Source: Microcaldota archaeon (GTDB lineage Archaea; Micrarchaeota; Micrarchaeia; Norongarragalinales; JACRGE01). Taken from it: a stretch of DNA of 32,601 nt. How positions within the stretch are numbered: position 1 is the stretch's first letter; the number at the start of each line of letters is the position of its first letter. The translations under genes were made by a program, and so were the position numbers. Positions 23,090 to 30,048 of the stretch are shown here, piece by piece. The notes below the pieces were generated by a model, which did no database searches, was not told where the DNA came from, and was given only the letters and a program-made list of their open reading frames with translations. Location: the NCBI GenBank assembly GCA_016212465.1, contig JACRGE010000094.1, positions 1-32,601 on the forward strand, read 5' to 3'.

Positions 23090-24862
23090 TTACTTCACAG
23101 TAACGCTTTTCGCGAGGTTCCTCGGCTTGTCTGGGTTGTTTCCTCTCTCGACTGCAGTCCAGTATGCTATGAGCTGGAGCGGAACAGTTGCCAACAGGGG
23201 ATAAAACAATTCCTGAGTTTGCGGCAAGAGAATCGTCTTGTCGTAAGCGGCGTTTTTCAAATCGCTTACTCCAATTATTGTTCCTCCCCTTGCTTTAATC
23301 TCGAGGCCGTTAGAAAGGCAATCACCGTAATTTCCATCCTTTGGATTCAACACCACCGCGGGAATGCCTTCTTCAATGAGAGCAAGCGTGCCGTGCTTCA
23401 ACTCGCCTGCAGGCATTCCTTCAGCGTGGACATAGGATATTTCCTTGAGCTTGAGCGCTCCCTCTAAAGCAATCGGATAGTTGACCCCCCGTCCGATGAA
23501 ATAAACGTGCTGTTTTTTTGCGAAATCCTTTGCAATTTCTTTTATCTGGGGTTCGCTTTCTTCAATCAATTTTTTAATTAAATTTGAAATCTCTTTCAAA
23601 TCTTCTTTTCCTTTTTCAAGCTCGTTCTTCAACGCATAGTGCACGAGGTAAAATAGAGTGAGCTGGGCTACGAATGCCTTCGTGGAAGCAACTCCAATCT
23701 CTGGTCCACAGTTAAGGTAAATCGTTTTCTCGCTTTCTCTCGCGATGCTGCTGCCGACTACGTTAACAATTGAAAAAATCCTCGCGCCCTTTTCCCTTGC
23801 TCTCTTGATTCCTTGAAGGACATCCGCTGTTTCCCCGCTTTGCGAGATTGCAAGCACCAAGTCTCCTTCTTTCAGGAGTTCGACGAAATTCGGGAATTCC
23901 GATGCAATGATGGGCTCCGCCTCAAGACTGTTTTTAGAAAGGAGATACTTTCCTACCAGGGCCGCGTGGTAAGAAGTGCCGCAGCACAACAAGAACACTT
24001 TTCTGAACTTCTTCAGTTCTTCAGCAAACGCTTGGAAAAAGTTTGCTTCCTGCGCAAGCGCATTCCTTGTTGCAGCAGGCGCTTCGTAGATCTCCTTCAG
24101 CATGAAATGAGGCAGCCCTTCTTTCCCGGCGCTTTGCCCGTCCCATTCGATCTGCTGCACTTGCTTCTGGATTGAGTGGCCTTTCCTGAAATCGAAATGC
24201 TTTACGCCCCCTTTGCTCAGAACAGCCAGTTCCCCATCGTTCATAAAAATTGCTTTCTTTGTGGAATGAAGGAACGGAAGGCAGTCACTAGCTGCAAAAA
24301 CACCTTCTTCCGCAATTCCTAAAACGAGAGGCGCTTCGTTCCTTAATGCAATGAGCTTGTCGGGTTCTTTGGAATAAAGCACGAGCAACGCGAAAGAGCC
24401 CTTGAGTTTTTTCGCGCTTTTTTTCACCGCGTCTTCAAACGTCTTTCCATCGTCCATATGCTCTTCGATGAGATGGGGGATCACTTCCGAATCCGTTTCG
24501 GAACGAAAAACATGGCCAGCTGCCCTGAGCTGCTCGCGGAGCTCTGCGTAGTTTTCGATAATGCCGTTGTGCACCACCGCAATCTCTTTCCTGCAGTCCA
24601 GATGCGGGTGCGCGTTCTCTTTGGAAACGCGGCCGTGGGTCGCCCAGCGGGAATGTCCAATCCCTACGCTTCCTTTGAGAGAGGCGAAGTCTTCAACCGC
24701 GTTTATCGCTTCAATTCCTCCAACTCCCTTTCTAACGGTTATTTCGCTGCCCGCGACCGCTATTCCCGCTGAATCATAACCGCGGTACTCCAGCTTCCTA
24801 AGCCCGTTCAACAGAACCGGACCAGCTTCGTTAATCCCTATGTATCCAACAATTCCACACAT
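23090..24862 (-). CDS. glmS: Glutamine-fructose-6-phosphate aminotransferase (isomerizing)
   Basis: Makes glucosamine-6-phosphate from fructose-6-phosphate and glutamine. The N-terminal Ntn-type glutaminase starts MCGIVGYIG, with Cys2 as nucleophile after Met removal, followed by RGYDSAGIA and GHSRWATHGRVSKENAHPH. Two SIS sugar isomerase domains follow (FLLCCGTSYHAALVGKYL, AISQSGETADV; then YFIGRGVNYPIALEGALKLKEISYVHAEG). The C-terminus is the usual NLAKSVTV. 590 residues, near the 600 of other family members. It leads the three-gene operon for UDP-GlcNAc. TTTGAGGT just before ATG 24862 is the ribosome binding site, placed after an unusually long structured leader. Confidence 0.97.
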   Translation of the reverse strand: MCGIVGYIGINEAGPVLLNGLRKLEYRGYDSAGIAVAGSEITVRKGVGGIEAINAVEDFASLKGSVGIGHSRWATHGRVSKENAHPHLDCRKEIAVVHNGIIENYAELREQLRAAGHVFRSETDSEVIPHLIEEHMDDGKTFEDAVKKSAKKLKGSFALLVLYSKEPDKLIALRNEAPLVLGIAEEGVFAASDCLPFLHSTKKAIFMNDGELAVLSKGGVKHFDFRKGHSIQKQVQQIEWDGQSAGKEGLPHFMLKEIYEAPAATRNALAQEANFFQAFAEELKKFRKVFLLCCGTSYHAALVGKYLLSKNSLEAEPIIASEFPNFVELLKEGDLVLAISQSGETADVLQGIKRAREKGARIFSIVNVVGSSIARESEKTIYLNCGPEIGVASTKAFVAQLTLFYLVHYALKNELEKGKEDLKEISNLIKKLIEESEPQIKEIAKDFAKKQHVYFIGRGVNYPIALEGALKLKEISYVHAEGMPAGELKHGTLALIEEGIPAVVLNPKDGNYGDCLSNGLEIKARGGTIIGVSDLKNAAYDKTILLPQTQELFYPLLATVPLQLIAYWTAVERGNNPDKPRNLAKSVTVK

Positions 24863-24985
24863 GTTCTTACCTCAAAAATGAAAGGCTCCGCCCTAGAGCT
24901 GGATTTTTTTGAAGAGTTCGAGGGAAAGAGGGAGACCAGGCAACGGAACGGAAAACCTCCTTGGGGCTGCCTCTCCCTGCTTCCA
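24863..24985 (-). promoter_or_regulatory. Structured leader of the glmS operon (candidate RNA regulator)
   Basis: About 120 nt separate the probable transcription start from the glmS ATG. On the RNA strand AGGGAGAGGCA (24978-24968) pairs with TGCCTGGTCTCCCT (24942-24929): 7 plus 4 base pairs with a 3-nt bulge, closing a 25-nt loop. The loop contains AAGGAGGT, a perfect match to the anti-Shine-Dalgarno sequence but not next to a coding start. A second small stem GCTC/GAGC (24899-24885) sits just before the real ribosome binding site. Two TATA candidates exist: 25008-25015 (places the hairpin inside the transcript) and 24988-24997 (start would fall within the left arm). Not a recognisable glmS ribozyme. 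Confidence 0.4.
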
Positions 24986-25076
24986 GATTATTTAAAAAAA
25001 GCCTCCATTTAATATCCGCTAATGAATTGTTTGGGTTTTTATGAAGAATTTCATAGATTAGTCAGTATTTTCAAGC

Positions 25077-25103
25077 ATAGTATTAAAAATTTTTTCATAC
25101 TAT
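25077..25103. promoter_or_regulatory. Inverted repeat operator candidate upstream of the NUDIX-regulator operon
   Basis: ATAGTAT (25077-25083) and ATACTAT (25097-25103) are exact inverted repeats with centres 20 nt apart, two helical turns. The right arm runs into the AT-rich TATTATAATAATTATTAA that serves as TATA region for the operon, and AATAATTATT is itself a palindrome. A dimeric winged-helix protein, such as the one encoded second in the operon, is the obvious candidate ligand. Confidence 0.4.
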
Positions 25104-25130
25104 TATAATAATTATTAAACTGGTGGTTTT

Positions 25131-25562
25131 GTGGGTGAACGACAATACCCTGAACCAGCTGTAGGCGCGCTGGTGTTGAACAAGAGAAATGAACTGCTTT
25201 TGATAAAGTCCGGCAAGTGGGGTGGGAGATACGTGATTCCAGGCGGGCATGTAGAGTTAGGTGAAACGATTGAGCAGGCTGTAAAACGAGAGGTATTGGA
25301 AGAGGTTGGGCTTCGCGTCAAGGTTTCGGCCTTTCTCATGCTGCAGGAAGCGATTTTTCCGACAGAGTTCCAAAAAAAGAAACATTTTATTTTTTTAGAC
25401 TACGTGTGCGAGGCGCTGGGAGACGAAATAAAAATTGATGAAAAAGAAGCACAGGAAGCAGTCTGGGTTTCACCAAAAGCCGCGCTCAAATTAAATCTAA
25501 ATTCATCTACTAGGAGAGCAGTAATAGAATTTATCCGTGGCAAAACGGAAGTGGTTGAATGA
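25131..25562 (+). CDS. NUDIX hydrolase
   Basis: 143 residues. A complete Nudix box, G-x5-E-x7-REVLEEVGL, spans residues 39-61 (GGHVELGETIEQAVKREVLEEVGL region). The preceding ALVLNKRNELLLIKSGKWGGRYVIPGG is typical of MutT/ADP-ribose or nucleotide-sugar pyrophosphatases. Substrate cannot be told from sequence. Start GTG 25131 with GGTGG at 25122-25126. The stop overlaps the ATG of the winged-helix regulator (ATGA), so the two proteins are made together. Its substrate or product could be the effector of that regulator, as with other NUDIX-regulator pairs. Confidence 0.9.
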   Translation: MGERQYPEPAVGALVLNKRNELLLIKSGKWGGRYVIPGGHVELGETIEQAVKREVLEEVGLRVKVSAFLMLQEAIFPTEFQKKKHFIFLDYVCEALGDEIKIDEKEAQEAVWVSPKAALKLNLNSSTRRAVIEFIRGKTEVVE

Positions 25563-26455
25563 AGGCGAAAATCGTTTTGGACTCGAAGGCGTTGGACACA
25601 GAATTAGTGGAAAGCGGTTCTCTTTCTGTCTTGTCGGAAGACCGGCTCAGGATACTGAAAGCCTTGAATGAGCCAAAATACCCGGCAGAGTTGGCGAAGG
25701 AGTTGAAGATGCAGGTTCAAACCGTCTACTACCATATTCGCCTGTTGAATGAAGCAAAGCTTATTGAACTGGTTGAATACGAGGAAACCGGAGGGGCTCT
25801 TGCAAAGAAATACGTTGCTAAAGGAGACGCACTTTCCATCATTTTGAACGAGAAATGGAAGCCGTTTTCTTTCAGGGCGGGAGTGTCACCTCCAACTCTC
25901 TTAAAGCACTTTATTTCAGGCAATTTTTTTGACGGCAGAATAGTGGTAGGCTCTCCTGATCCGCACGGAAAATACCGTTCCCGTGGTTCAGAATTCTGTT
26001 CCCTTGAATTTGCAATGTACCTCGGAAGTTTTGCTTCCTTTTCCTATCCCCTATTCTATCTAGATACAGAGATTGATGAGCGCATGAAAAAAGATAATCT
26101 GGTTTTGTTCGGCGGGCCAAAGGTGGATACCATAGTCGACGAAATCAATTCCTTTCTCCCCATTTACTTCGAGGAAAAGACTTTCGCGGTGATCTCGAAA
26201 CTCTCCGGAAAGAAATACGAGGAAAACGTCGGAGTGGTTGAATTAATTGACAACCCATTCAACAAAAGCAATAAGATTCTGCTTATCGCGGGTTTGAACC
26301 ACATTTCCACCCGCGTGGCAGTTCTTTCCCTTATAAAGCAACCCAAGAAAATAGAAGGAGGCAACCTCTACAACCCGAAAGTGATTGCGAAAGTGGTTGA
26401 AGGCTTTGATGAAGATGGAGACGGAATCGCCGAAGTTGTTGATATACTAGAGTAA
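25559..26455 (+). CDS. ArsR-type winged-helix regulator with C-terminal putative sensor domain
   Basis: 298 residues. The N-terminal winged helix (about 24-85: SEDRLRILKALNEPKYPAELAKELKMQVQTVYYHIRLLNEAKLI) is of the ArsR/archaeal type. The C-terminal 200 residues form an alpha/beta domain with VGSPDPHGKYRSRGSEF, LVLFGGPKVDTIVDEIN and ILLIAGLNHISTRVAVLSL. This reads like a Rossmann-type domain also seen in archaeal S-layer-related proteins, but the match is by eye. No membrane segment. It starts inside the NUDIX stop (4-nt overlap). The inverted repeat upstream of the operon suggests autoregulation. Confidence 0.8.
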   Translation: MKAKIVLDSKALDTELVESGSLSVLSEDRLRILKALNEPKYPAELAKELKMQVQTVYYHIRLLNEAKLIELVEYEETGGALAKKYVAKGDALSIILNEKWKPFSFRAGVSPPTLLKHFISGNFFDGRIVVGSPDPHGKYRSRGSEFCSLEFAMYLGSFASFSYPLFYLDTEIDERMKKDNLVLFGGPKVDTIVDEINSFLPIYFEEKTFAVISKLSGKKYEENVGVVELIDNPFNKSNKILLIAGLNHISTRVAVLSLIKQPKKIEGGNLYNPKVIAKVVEGFDEDGDGIAEVVDILE

Positions 26456-26480
26456 GCTTTTCACTCATCTCAAGGAGCTG

Positions 26481-26609
26481 GTGAAGCGCCTTAAACTCAA
26501 GCAGAATGCAAGCGTCTACGGCGGGATGAAAAAAGCAAAGCCCGGTGGACTGTGGCCTCCGAAAAAATGTTATGGAACCGTTTCAGAGCTTTTGAGGCAA
26601 TACCATTAA
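26481..26609 (+). CDS. 42-residue basic small ORF (tentative)
   Basis: GTG 26481 follows CAAGGAGCTG, a strong anti-Shine-Dalgarno match, 25 nt after the regulator stop. The product, MKRLKLKQNASVYGGMKKAKPGGLWPPKKCYGTVSELLRQYH, is basic with a Gly/Pro centre. It fills most of the 159-nt gap before the convergent DUF4430 gene and ends 5 nt from it. The frame is also open 30 nt further upstream. A real short gene is possible; chance cannot be excluded. Confidence 0.3.
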   Translation: MKRLKLKQNASVYGGMKKAKPGGLWPPKKCYGTVSELLRQYH

Positions 26610-26614
26610 AGCGA

Positions 26615-27025
26615 TTACTTGAACGCTGGTGCTTCATAACGGAATTCCAGGATGGTGCTGTTTTTCTCTACCCGGTAATTGTTCACTCCGACTGGCGCAA
26701 GCTTTCCATTAACATAATACTGCCAAAATCGTCCTTTCTTTGCGTCCTGCTCCAATCCGTTTACTCCAGTTACGAACGCACCCATGCCAGAGTAATATGT
26801 GACGTTAAGCGATGCGGCTTTCTGGAATGCTTCCAATGCAGTCGCTCCCTTTTCAACCTCAACTGTTTTTGTCGTTACCTTTGAGCCGTCGTTTACTGCT
26901 ACGAAGATAATAAGTTTCTCAATGGATTCATTGCCTGGTTGGTTCCTTGTTGCTTCCCCCTTGGTTCCCAGGCATCCGAACAATGCGAGAGAAAGCAAGA
27001 GAAGCAACAGAACCTGATTTTTCAC
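26615..27025 (-). CDS. DUF4430 domain lipoprotein
   Basis: 136 residues. Lipoprotein signal with LALFGC lipobox (Cys at about 18), then a short linker and a DUF4430-type beta-grasp-like domain (about 35-135). The family marks are VEVEKGATALEAFQKAA, a G-x-FVTGVNGLEQD turn and FWQYYVNGKLAPVGVNNYRVEKNSTILEFRY. The domain is related to the C-terminal cobalamin-binding-protein-like fold and is often found in surface proteins; ligand unknown. It is monocistronic and convergent with the preceding operon. Confidence 0.85.
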   Translation of the reverse strand: MKNQVLLLLLLSLALFGCLGTKGEATRNQPGNESIEKLIIFVAVNDGSKVTTKTVEVEKGATALEAFQKAASLNVTYYSGMGAFVTGVNGLEQDAKKGRFWQYYVNGKLAPVGVNNYRVEKNSTILEFRYEAPAFK

Positions 27026-27090
27026 TTATTCACCGCCCAAACAATTTTATAATATCCTGCTTTTAAGTTAATAAACTATTTCAAAAAACG

Positions 27091-27426
27091 GTGGTCTCCT
27101 TGATAAGTTTCTCTGACTTCGAGAAAATGGATTTGAGGGTTGCGAAGATACTGTCAGCAGAGCCTGTTGCTGGAGCCGACAAGCTCTTGAAGTTGCAGGT
27201 TAAAATAGGAAACGAAGAGAGGACGCTGGTTGCAGGTATTGCGAAATACTATGCGCCAGATGCATTGATTGGAAAGAAGATAATCGTGTTGACCAACCTC
27301 GAGCCGAGAAAGATCCGCGGAATCGAGTCCCAGGGAATGCTGCTTGCGGCAGTAAAGGAAGACCTTTCAGAAATCTCGCTGCTGATTGTAGACAAAGACG
27401 TTGAAGAAGGGACAAAAGTTTGCTAG
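27091..27426 (+). CDS. Stand-alone tRNA-binding-domain protein (MetG C-terminal / Arc1p-like)
   Basis: 111 residues forming an OB-fold EMAP/tRNA_bind domain: [73 protein letters not shown]. This equals the C-terminal extension of methionyl-tRNA synthetase, which in many archaea is a separate protein that dimerises and helps bind tRNA. Start: GTG 27091 (track) or, perhaps better, TTG 27100, for which GGTG at 27090-27093 would be the ribosome binding site; no site exists upstream of the GTG. No synthetase gene is adjacent. Confidence 0.9.
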   Translation: MVSLISFSDFEKMDLRVAKILSAEPVAGADKLLKLQVKIGNEERTLVAGIAKYYAPDALIGKKIIVLTNLEPRKIRGIESQGMLLAAVKEDLSEISLLIVDKDVEEGTKVC

Positions 27427-27620
27427 GCAGGGGCTCAATCTTCTGTCTCAGGCATATTTTGCTAGATGTCGGTGTTCTAACTGGAAGGGGGCCGTCCTAA
27501 ATGCGATTGACGAGATTACTCATGCCATACAAAAAATCTAAAGCAGGAGAATAAAAAAACTCTAATCATGGACACTTTAACTGAAACCAAATGTTTAAAA
27601 TGCGCCTATTGTTATATTAC

Positions 27621-27640
27621 TGACCTAGCATAGGAGGTCA
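27621..27640 (+). promoter_or_regulatory. Hairpin/palindrome masking the ribosome binding site of the 27645 gene
   Basis: TGACCT (27621-27626) is the exact reverse complement of AGGTCA (27635-27640) with an 8-nt loop. The right arm includes most of the strong AGGAGGT ribosome binding site (27632-27638) of the gene at 27645. As RNA this would hide the site; as DNA it is a palindrome next to TATA-like TTATATTA (27612-27619). Confidence 0.4.
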
Positions 27641-27644
27641 GCAT

Positions 27645-28196
27645 ATGGTTAGTTTTAGCTCTCTCATTGGCAAATTCGTGGATTCAAAGAAACCAAAGAA
27701 GAAAAAGCGCGATGAAAAGCGCCAATTGACGCTGGAGCTCAAAAGAGAGTATTTGGACAGGATAAACAACCTGCGTTTTGATGTTACTGAAGAAAACGCT
27801 GACCAGAAGTTCAGGGAGTTCTACGCCCTAGTCCATCAAAGCATGAAACACTTGCTTGACTTGGATTACGAGTGCACCTATGATGAGATGGCACACGAGC
27901 TTGACCAGAAAGATATAAACAGGGAGCTGAAATATGAAATCAAGGCGTTCTTGAAGGACTTGGAGACTGTTGAATACGATTTCCCGGGCTTCATGAAAGA
28001 ACTGACTAAGAAGAAAACGATTAAGAAAGAGCTGGAGAAATACGTGAGGGCCCTGGAGAAAAGGGGCAGGATAACGAGCGAGGAGCTCAGGGGCAAGCTG
28101 GAGCTGCTCATAACACAGGAGGAGATAAGGTCCAAGAAGGATCTGCTGCTTTTGTACATAGACAAATTCTGTCGGTTGCTCAAGGACTTCAAATGA
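27645..28196 (+). CDS. Hypothetical helical charged protein
   Basis: 183 residues, not recognised, no membrane segment. A Lys-rich stretch (KKPKKKKRDEKR, about 15-26) is followed by a mostly helical body rich in Glu/Lys/Leu, possibly coiled coil in the last 70 residues. A strong AGGAGGT precedes ATG 27645. It converges on the VWA gene of the MoxR operon (34 nt gap), which may be accidental. The 218-nt gap upstream shows no ORF worth calling, only TATA-like TTTAAAA near 27594 and the hairpin described separately. Confidence 0.65.
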   Translation: MVSFSSLIGKFVDSKKPKKKKRDEKRQLTLELKREYLDRINNLRFDVTEENADQKFREFYALVHQSMKHLLDLDYECTYDEMAHELDQKDINRELKYEIKAFLKDLETVEYDFPGFMKELTKKKTIKKELEKYVRALEKRGRITSEELRGKLELLITQEEIRSKKDLLLLYIDKFCRLLKDFK

Positions 28197-28230
28197 TTTT
28201 CTGCTTTATACGGTTCCGTTCTTTACCTAA

Positions 28231-29169
28231 TCACGGGATTATCCTGTACTTGGTTCCAGAAATCGACCAATCAAAGAACACTAGGAGGAACGACAAAAAC
28301 ACGAATGGCACGATGAGGTTGAGCCTTTCCTTCTTCTGTCCGCTTTCCCTGCCTATTTCAACGAACACTTCATGGAGCTTGTTCGCATCCCCTGCATTGA
28401 AATACGCGCCCTTGCTCTCGCCTGCAATCGTCTTAAGAGTTTCTTCATCGAGCGTGAAAGAGACTTCAGGCAGATTTTCACTGCCTCCTCCGCTTGTCGT
28501 TCCCACACCCACAGTGAATACTCTGACATTGTTGTTTTTTACGTAGTGAACTGCTTCGCTCACTGGTATGCCTACGTTGCTTTGGCCGTCTGTTATGAGA
28601 ATGATTGCCTTGGGTCTGCCTGATTGGAGCAAGACATTGGTTGAAGTGAAGAGAGCGTCTCCGATTGCTGTTCCACCTGCGCTCTGGGGCTGAAGCATGG
28701 AAGCCAAGAGCCTGACTTGGTTGACGTCTGTGGTGAGATTCTTTACTACTGCGGAAACAGATGAAAACGAGACTATCCCTGTCTTAGAGCCAGGCGGTAA
28801 TGAATTGAAAAATGCGTCTAGGCTGCCTTTGACTGCAGAAAGCCTGTCGGGCAGGACGTCCTTTGCAGCCATGCTTCCTGAAACATCGACTGCAACAACC
28901 GCATCAAAGGCGCTTGACTGTATCTCGTAGATTAACGTAGCCCCAGATATCGCCAGCACAAATAATGTGAGTGATGCAACGCGTATACCCAGTAGTACAT
29001 AATTCTTGGGCAAAACCTCGCCGCCAGTGACGCGCTCGATGGCTTCGAAGTTCGCGAACATGAGAGCCCGTCGTCTAACGTGCTTCATGCTGTAGAAGTG
29101 GACGACCACCAAGAGTGGGATGAGCACGAGGAAATACAGGTAAATGGGGTTTTCAAAGGTTATCTCCAT
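28231..29169 (-). CDS. VWA domain membrane protein (BatA-like)
   Basis: 312 residues. Two N-terminal helices (about 9-27 and 57-80) flank a short basic segment; a von Willebrand A domain follows (about 88-270), and a C-terminal helix closes (about 288-305). The MIDAS metal site is intact: DVSGSM (95-100), the Thr in GGTAIG and the Asp in ITDGQSN. This is the topology of BatA/BatB-type proteins that act with MoxR ATPases and DUF58 proteins in chaperone-like assembly or stress tolerance. Its ATG overlaps the DUF58 gene by 10 nt, so translation is coupled. It is the last gene of the operon. Confidence 0.9.
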   Translation of the reverse strand: MEITFENPIYLYFLVLIPLLVVVHFYSMKHVRRRALMFANFEAIERVTGGEVLPKNYVLLGIRVASLTLFVLAISGATLIYEIQSSAFDAVVAVDVSGSMAAKDVLPDRLSAVKGSLDAFFNSLPPGSKTGIVSFSSVSAVVKNLTTDVNQVRLLASMLQPQSAGGTAIGDALFTSTNVLLQSGRPKAIILITDGQSNVGIPVSEAVHYVKNNNVRVFTVGVGTTSGGGSENLPEVSFTLDEETLKTIAGESKGAYFNAGDANKLHEVFVEIGRESGQKKERLNLIVPFVFLSFLLVFFDWSISGTKYRIIP

Positions 29170-30044
29170 CGTCTTTTCCTCCGTTCGAAAAACTTGATGA
29201 CCGGCAACACGAAACTTTCATCACTGTTTAACTCTACTACGTCAACTCCACTGTTTATCAGCTTTCCTCTGGTTGCCTGCAGCATCTCCCTGGCGTGCCT
29301 TTCATAGCTTTCACTAATCTTGTCGACGTCCACAAGCAATTGCGCGTTAGAGTAAGGGTCGCTCAACACCATCTGCCCAACCCCCGAAGGCAACGCATTG
29401 TCCCGCGGGTCCCTCACGACGAAGGCAATCATCTCGTACTTTTTAGCCATTATCTTTATATACCGCTCCCAGTCGTTTCCAACGCCTATGAAATCAGAGA
29501 CGATGATGATCAATGCTGATTTCCTCAAAAGCATGTTGAGGTAGACTAAAGCCGGGAGAAGACTGCATTGTTTTCCATAGTTGTTTAGGTCCGTGAGTTT
29601 CCTGATTACGATATAATACTGGCTCAACCCGATTTTCGGCGGGATGAACACGTTCATTTTTTCGTTGAACATCCCAAGCCCAACGCCATCGCCATTGGTG
29701 AGTATCTCAAAGCTTAGGCTAGCCACGAGCTCAGCTGTATATTCGTGCTTAAGTTTTTCGTGGGAGCCGAACTCCATGCTCCTAGAGGAGTCAACTAGGA
29801 AGAAAACGTCGAGATTCCTTTCTTCCACATACTGTTTTACAAGCAGTTCTCCTCCCTTTTGCGAAGCAAGCCAGTCTATGAGGGTTGCGTCATCCGCTGG
29901 AGTGTATGTTCTGTAACTGTCAAATTCTATGCCTCTTCCCTTGAAAACGCTCTTGTAGTTGCCCATGAAGTTGCTTGTCACCAGCCTTTTGGCGACTATC
30001 TCCAGGCTCTTTATCCGCTGCTCCAGGTCCAGTTTCATTCCCAT
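29160..30044 (-). CDS. DUF58 domain protein
   Basis: 294 residues. The DUF58 signature GRGIEFDSYRTYTPADDATLIDWLASQKGGELLVKQY is at about 37-71. A VWA-like fold follows in which the metal motif is DSSRSM (85-90). It is cytoplasmic, with no membrane helix, unlike many bacterial DUF58 proteins that carry N-terminal helices. Partner of MoxR (4 nt upstream gap) and the VWA protein (10-nt overlap). Confidence 0.9.
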   Translation of the reverse strand: MGMKLDLEQRIKSLEIVAKRLVTSNFMGNYKSVFKGRGIEFDSYRTYTPADDATLIDWLASQKGGELLVKQYVEERNLDVFFLVDSSRSMEFGSHEKLKHEYTAELVASLSFEILTNGDGVGLGMFNEKMNVFIPPKIGLSQYYIVIRKLTDLNNYGKQCSLLPALVYLNMLLRKSALIIIVSDFIGVGNDWERYIKIMAKKYEMIAFVVRDPRDNALPSGVGQMVLSDPYSNAQLLVDVDKISESYERHAREMLQATRGKLINSGVDVVELNSDESFVLPVIKFFERRKRRWR

Positions 30045-30048
30045 GTAT

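Noticed and set aside
24890-24945. 16-codon TTG-started upstream ORF in the glmS leader
   Set aside because: The AAGGAGGT is about 10 nt or more from the TTG and lies in the hairpin loop; a leader peptide is possible but not supported.
24863-24985. glmS ribozyme of the Firmicutes type
   Set aside because: No recognisable conserved core or pseudoknot pattern, and the class is bacterial; only a bulged hairpin is visible.
25022-25111. 29-codon plus-strand ORF in the glmS/NUDIX intergenic region
   Set aside because: No ribosome binding site; runs through the promoter and operator candidate.
27427-27644. Short frames of 17 codons on either strand in the gap before the 27645 gene
   Set aside because: Too short, no ribosome binding sites, no composition signal.
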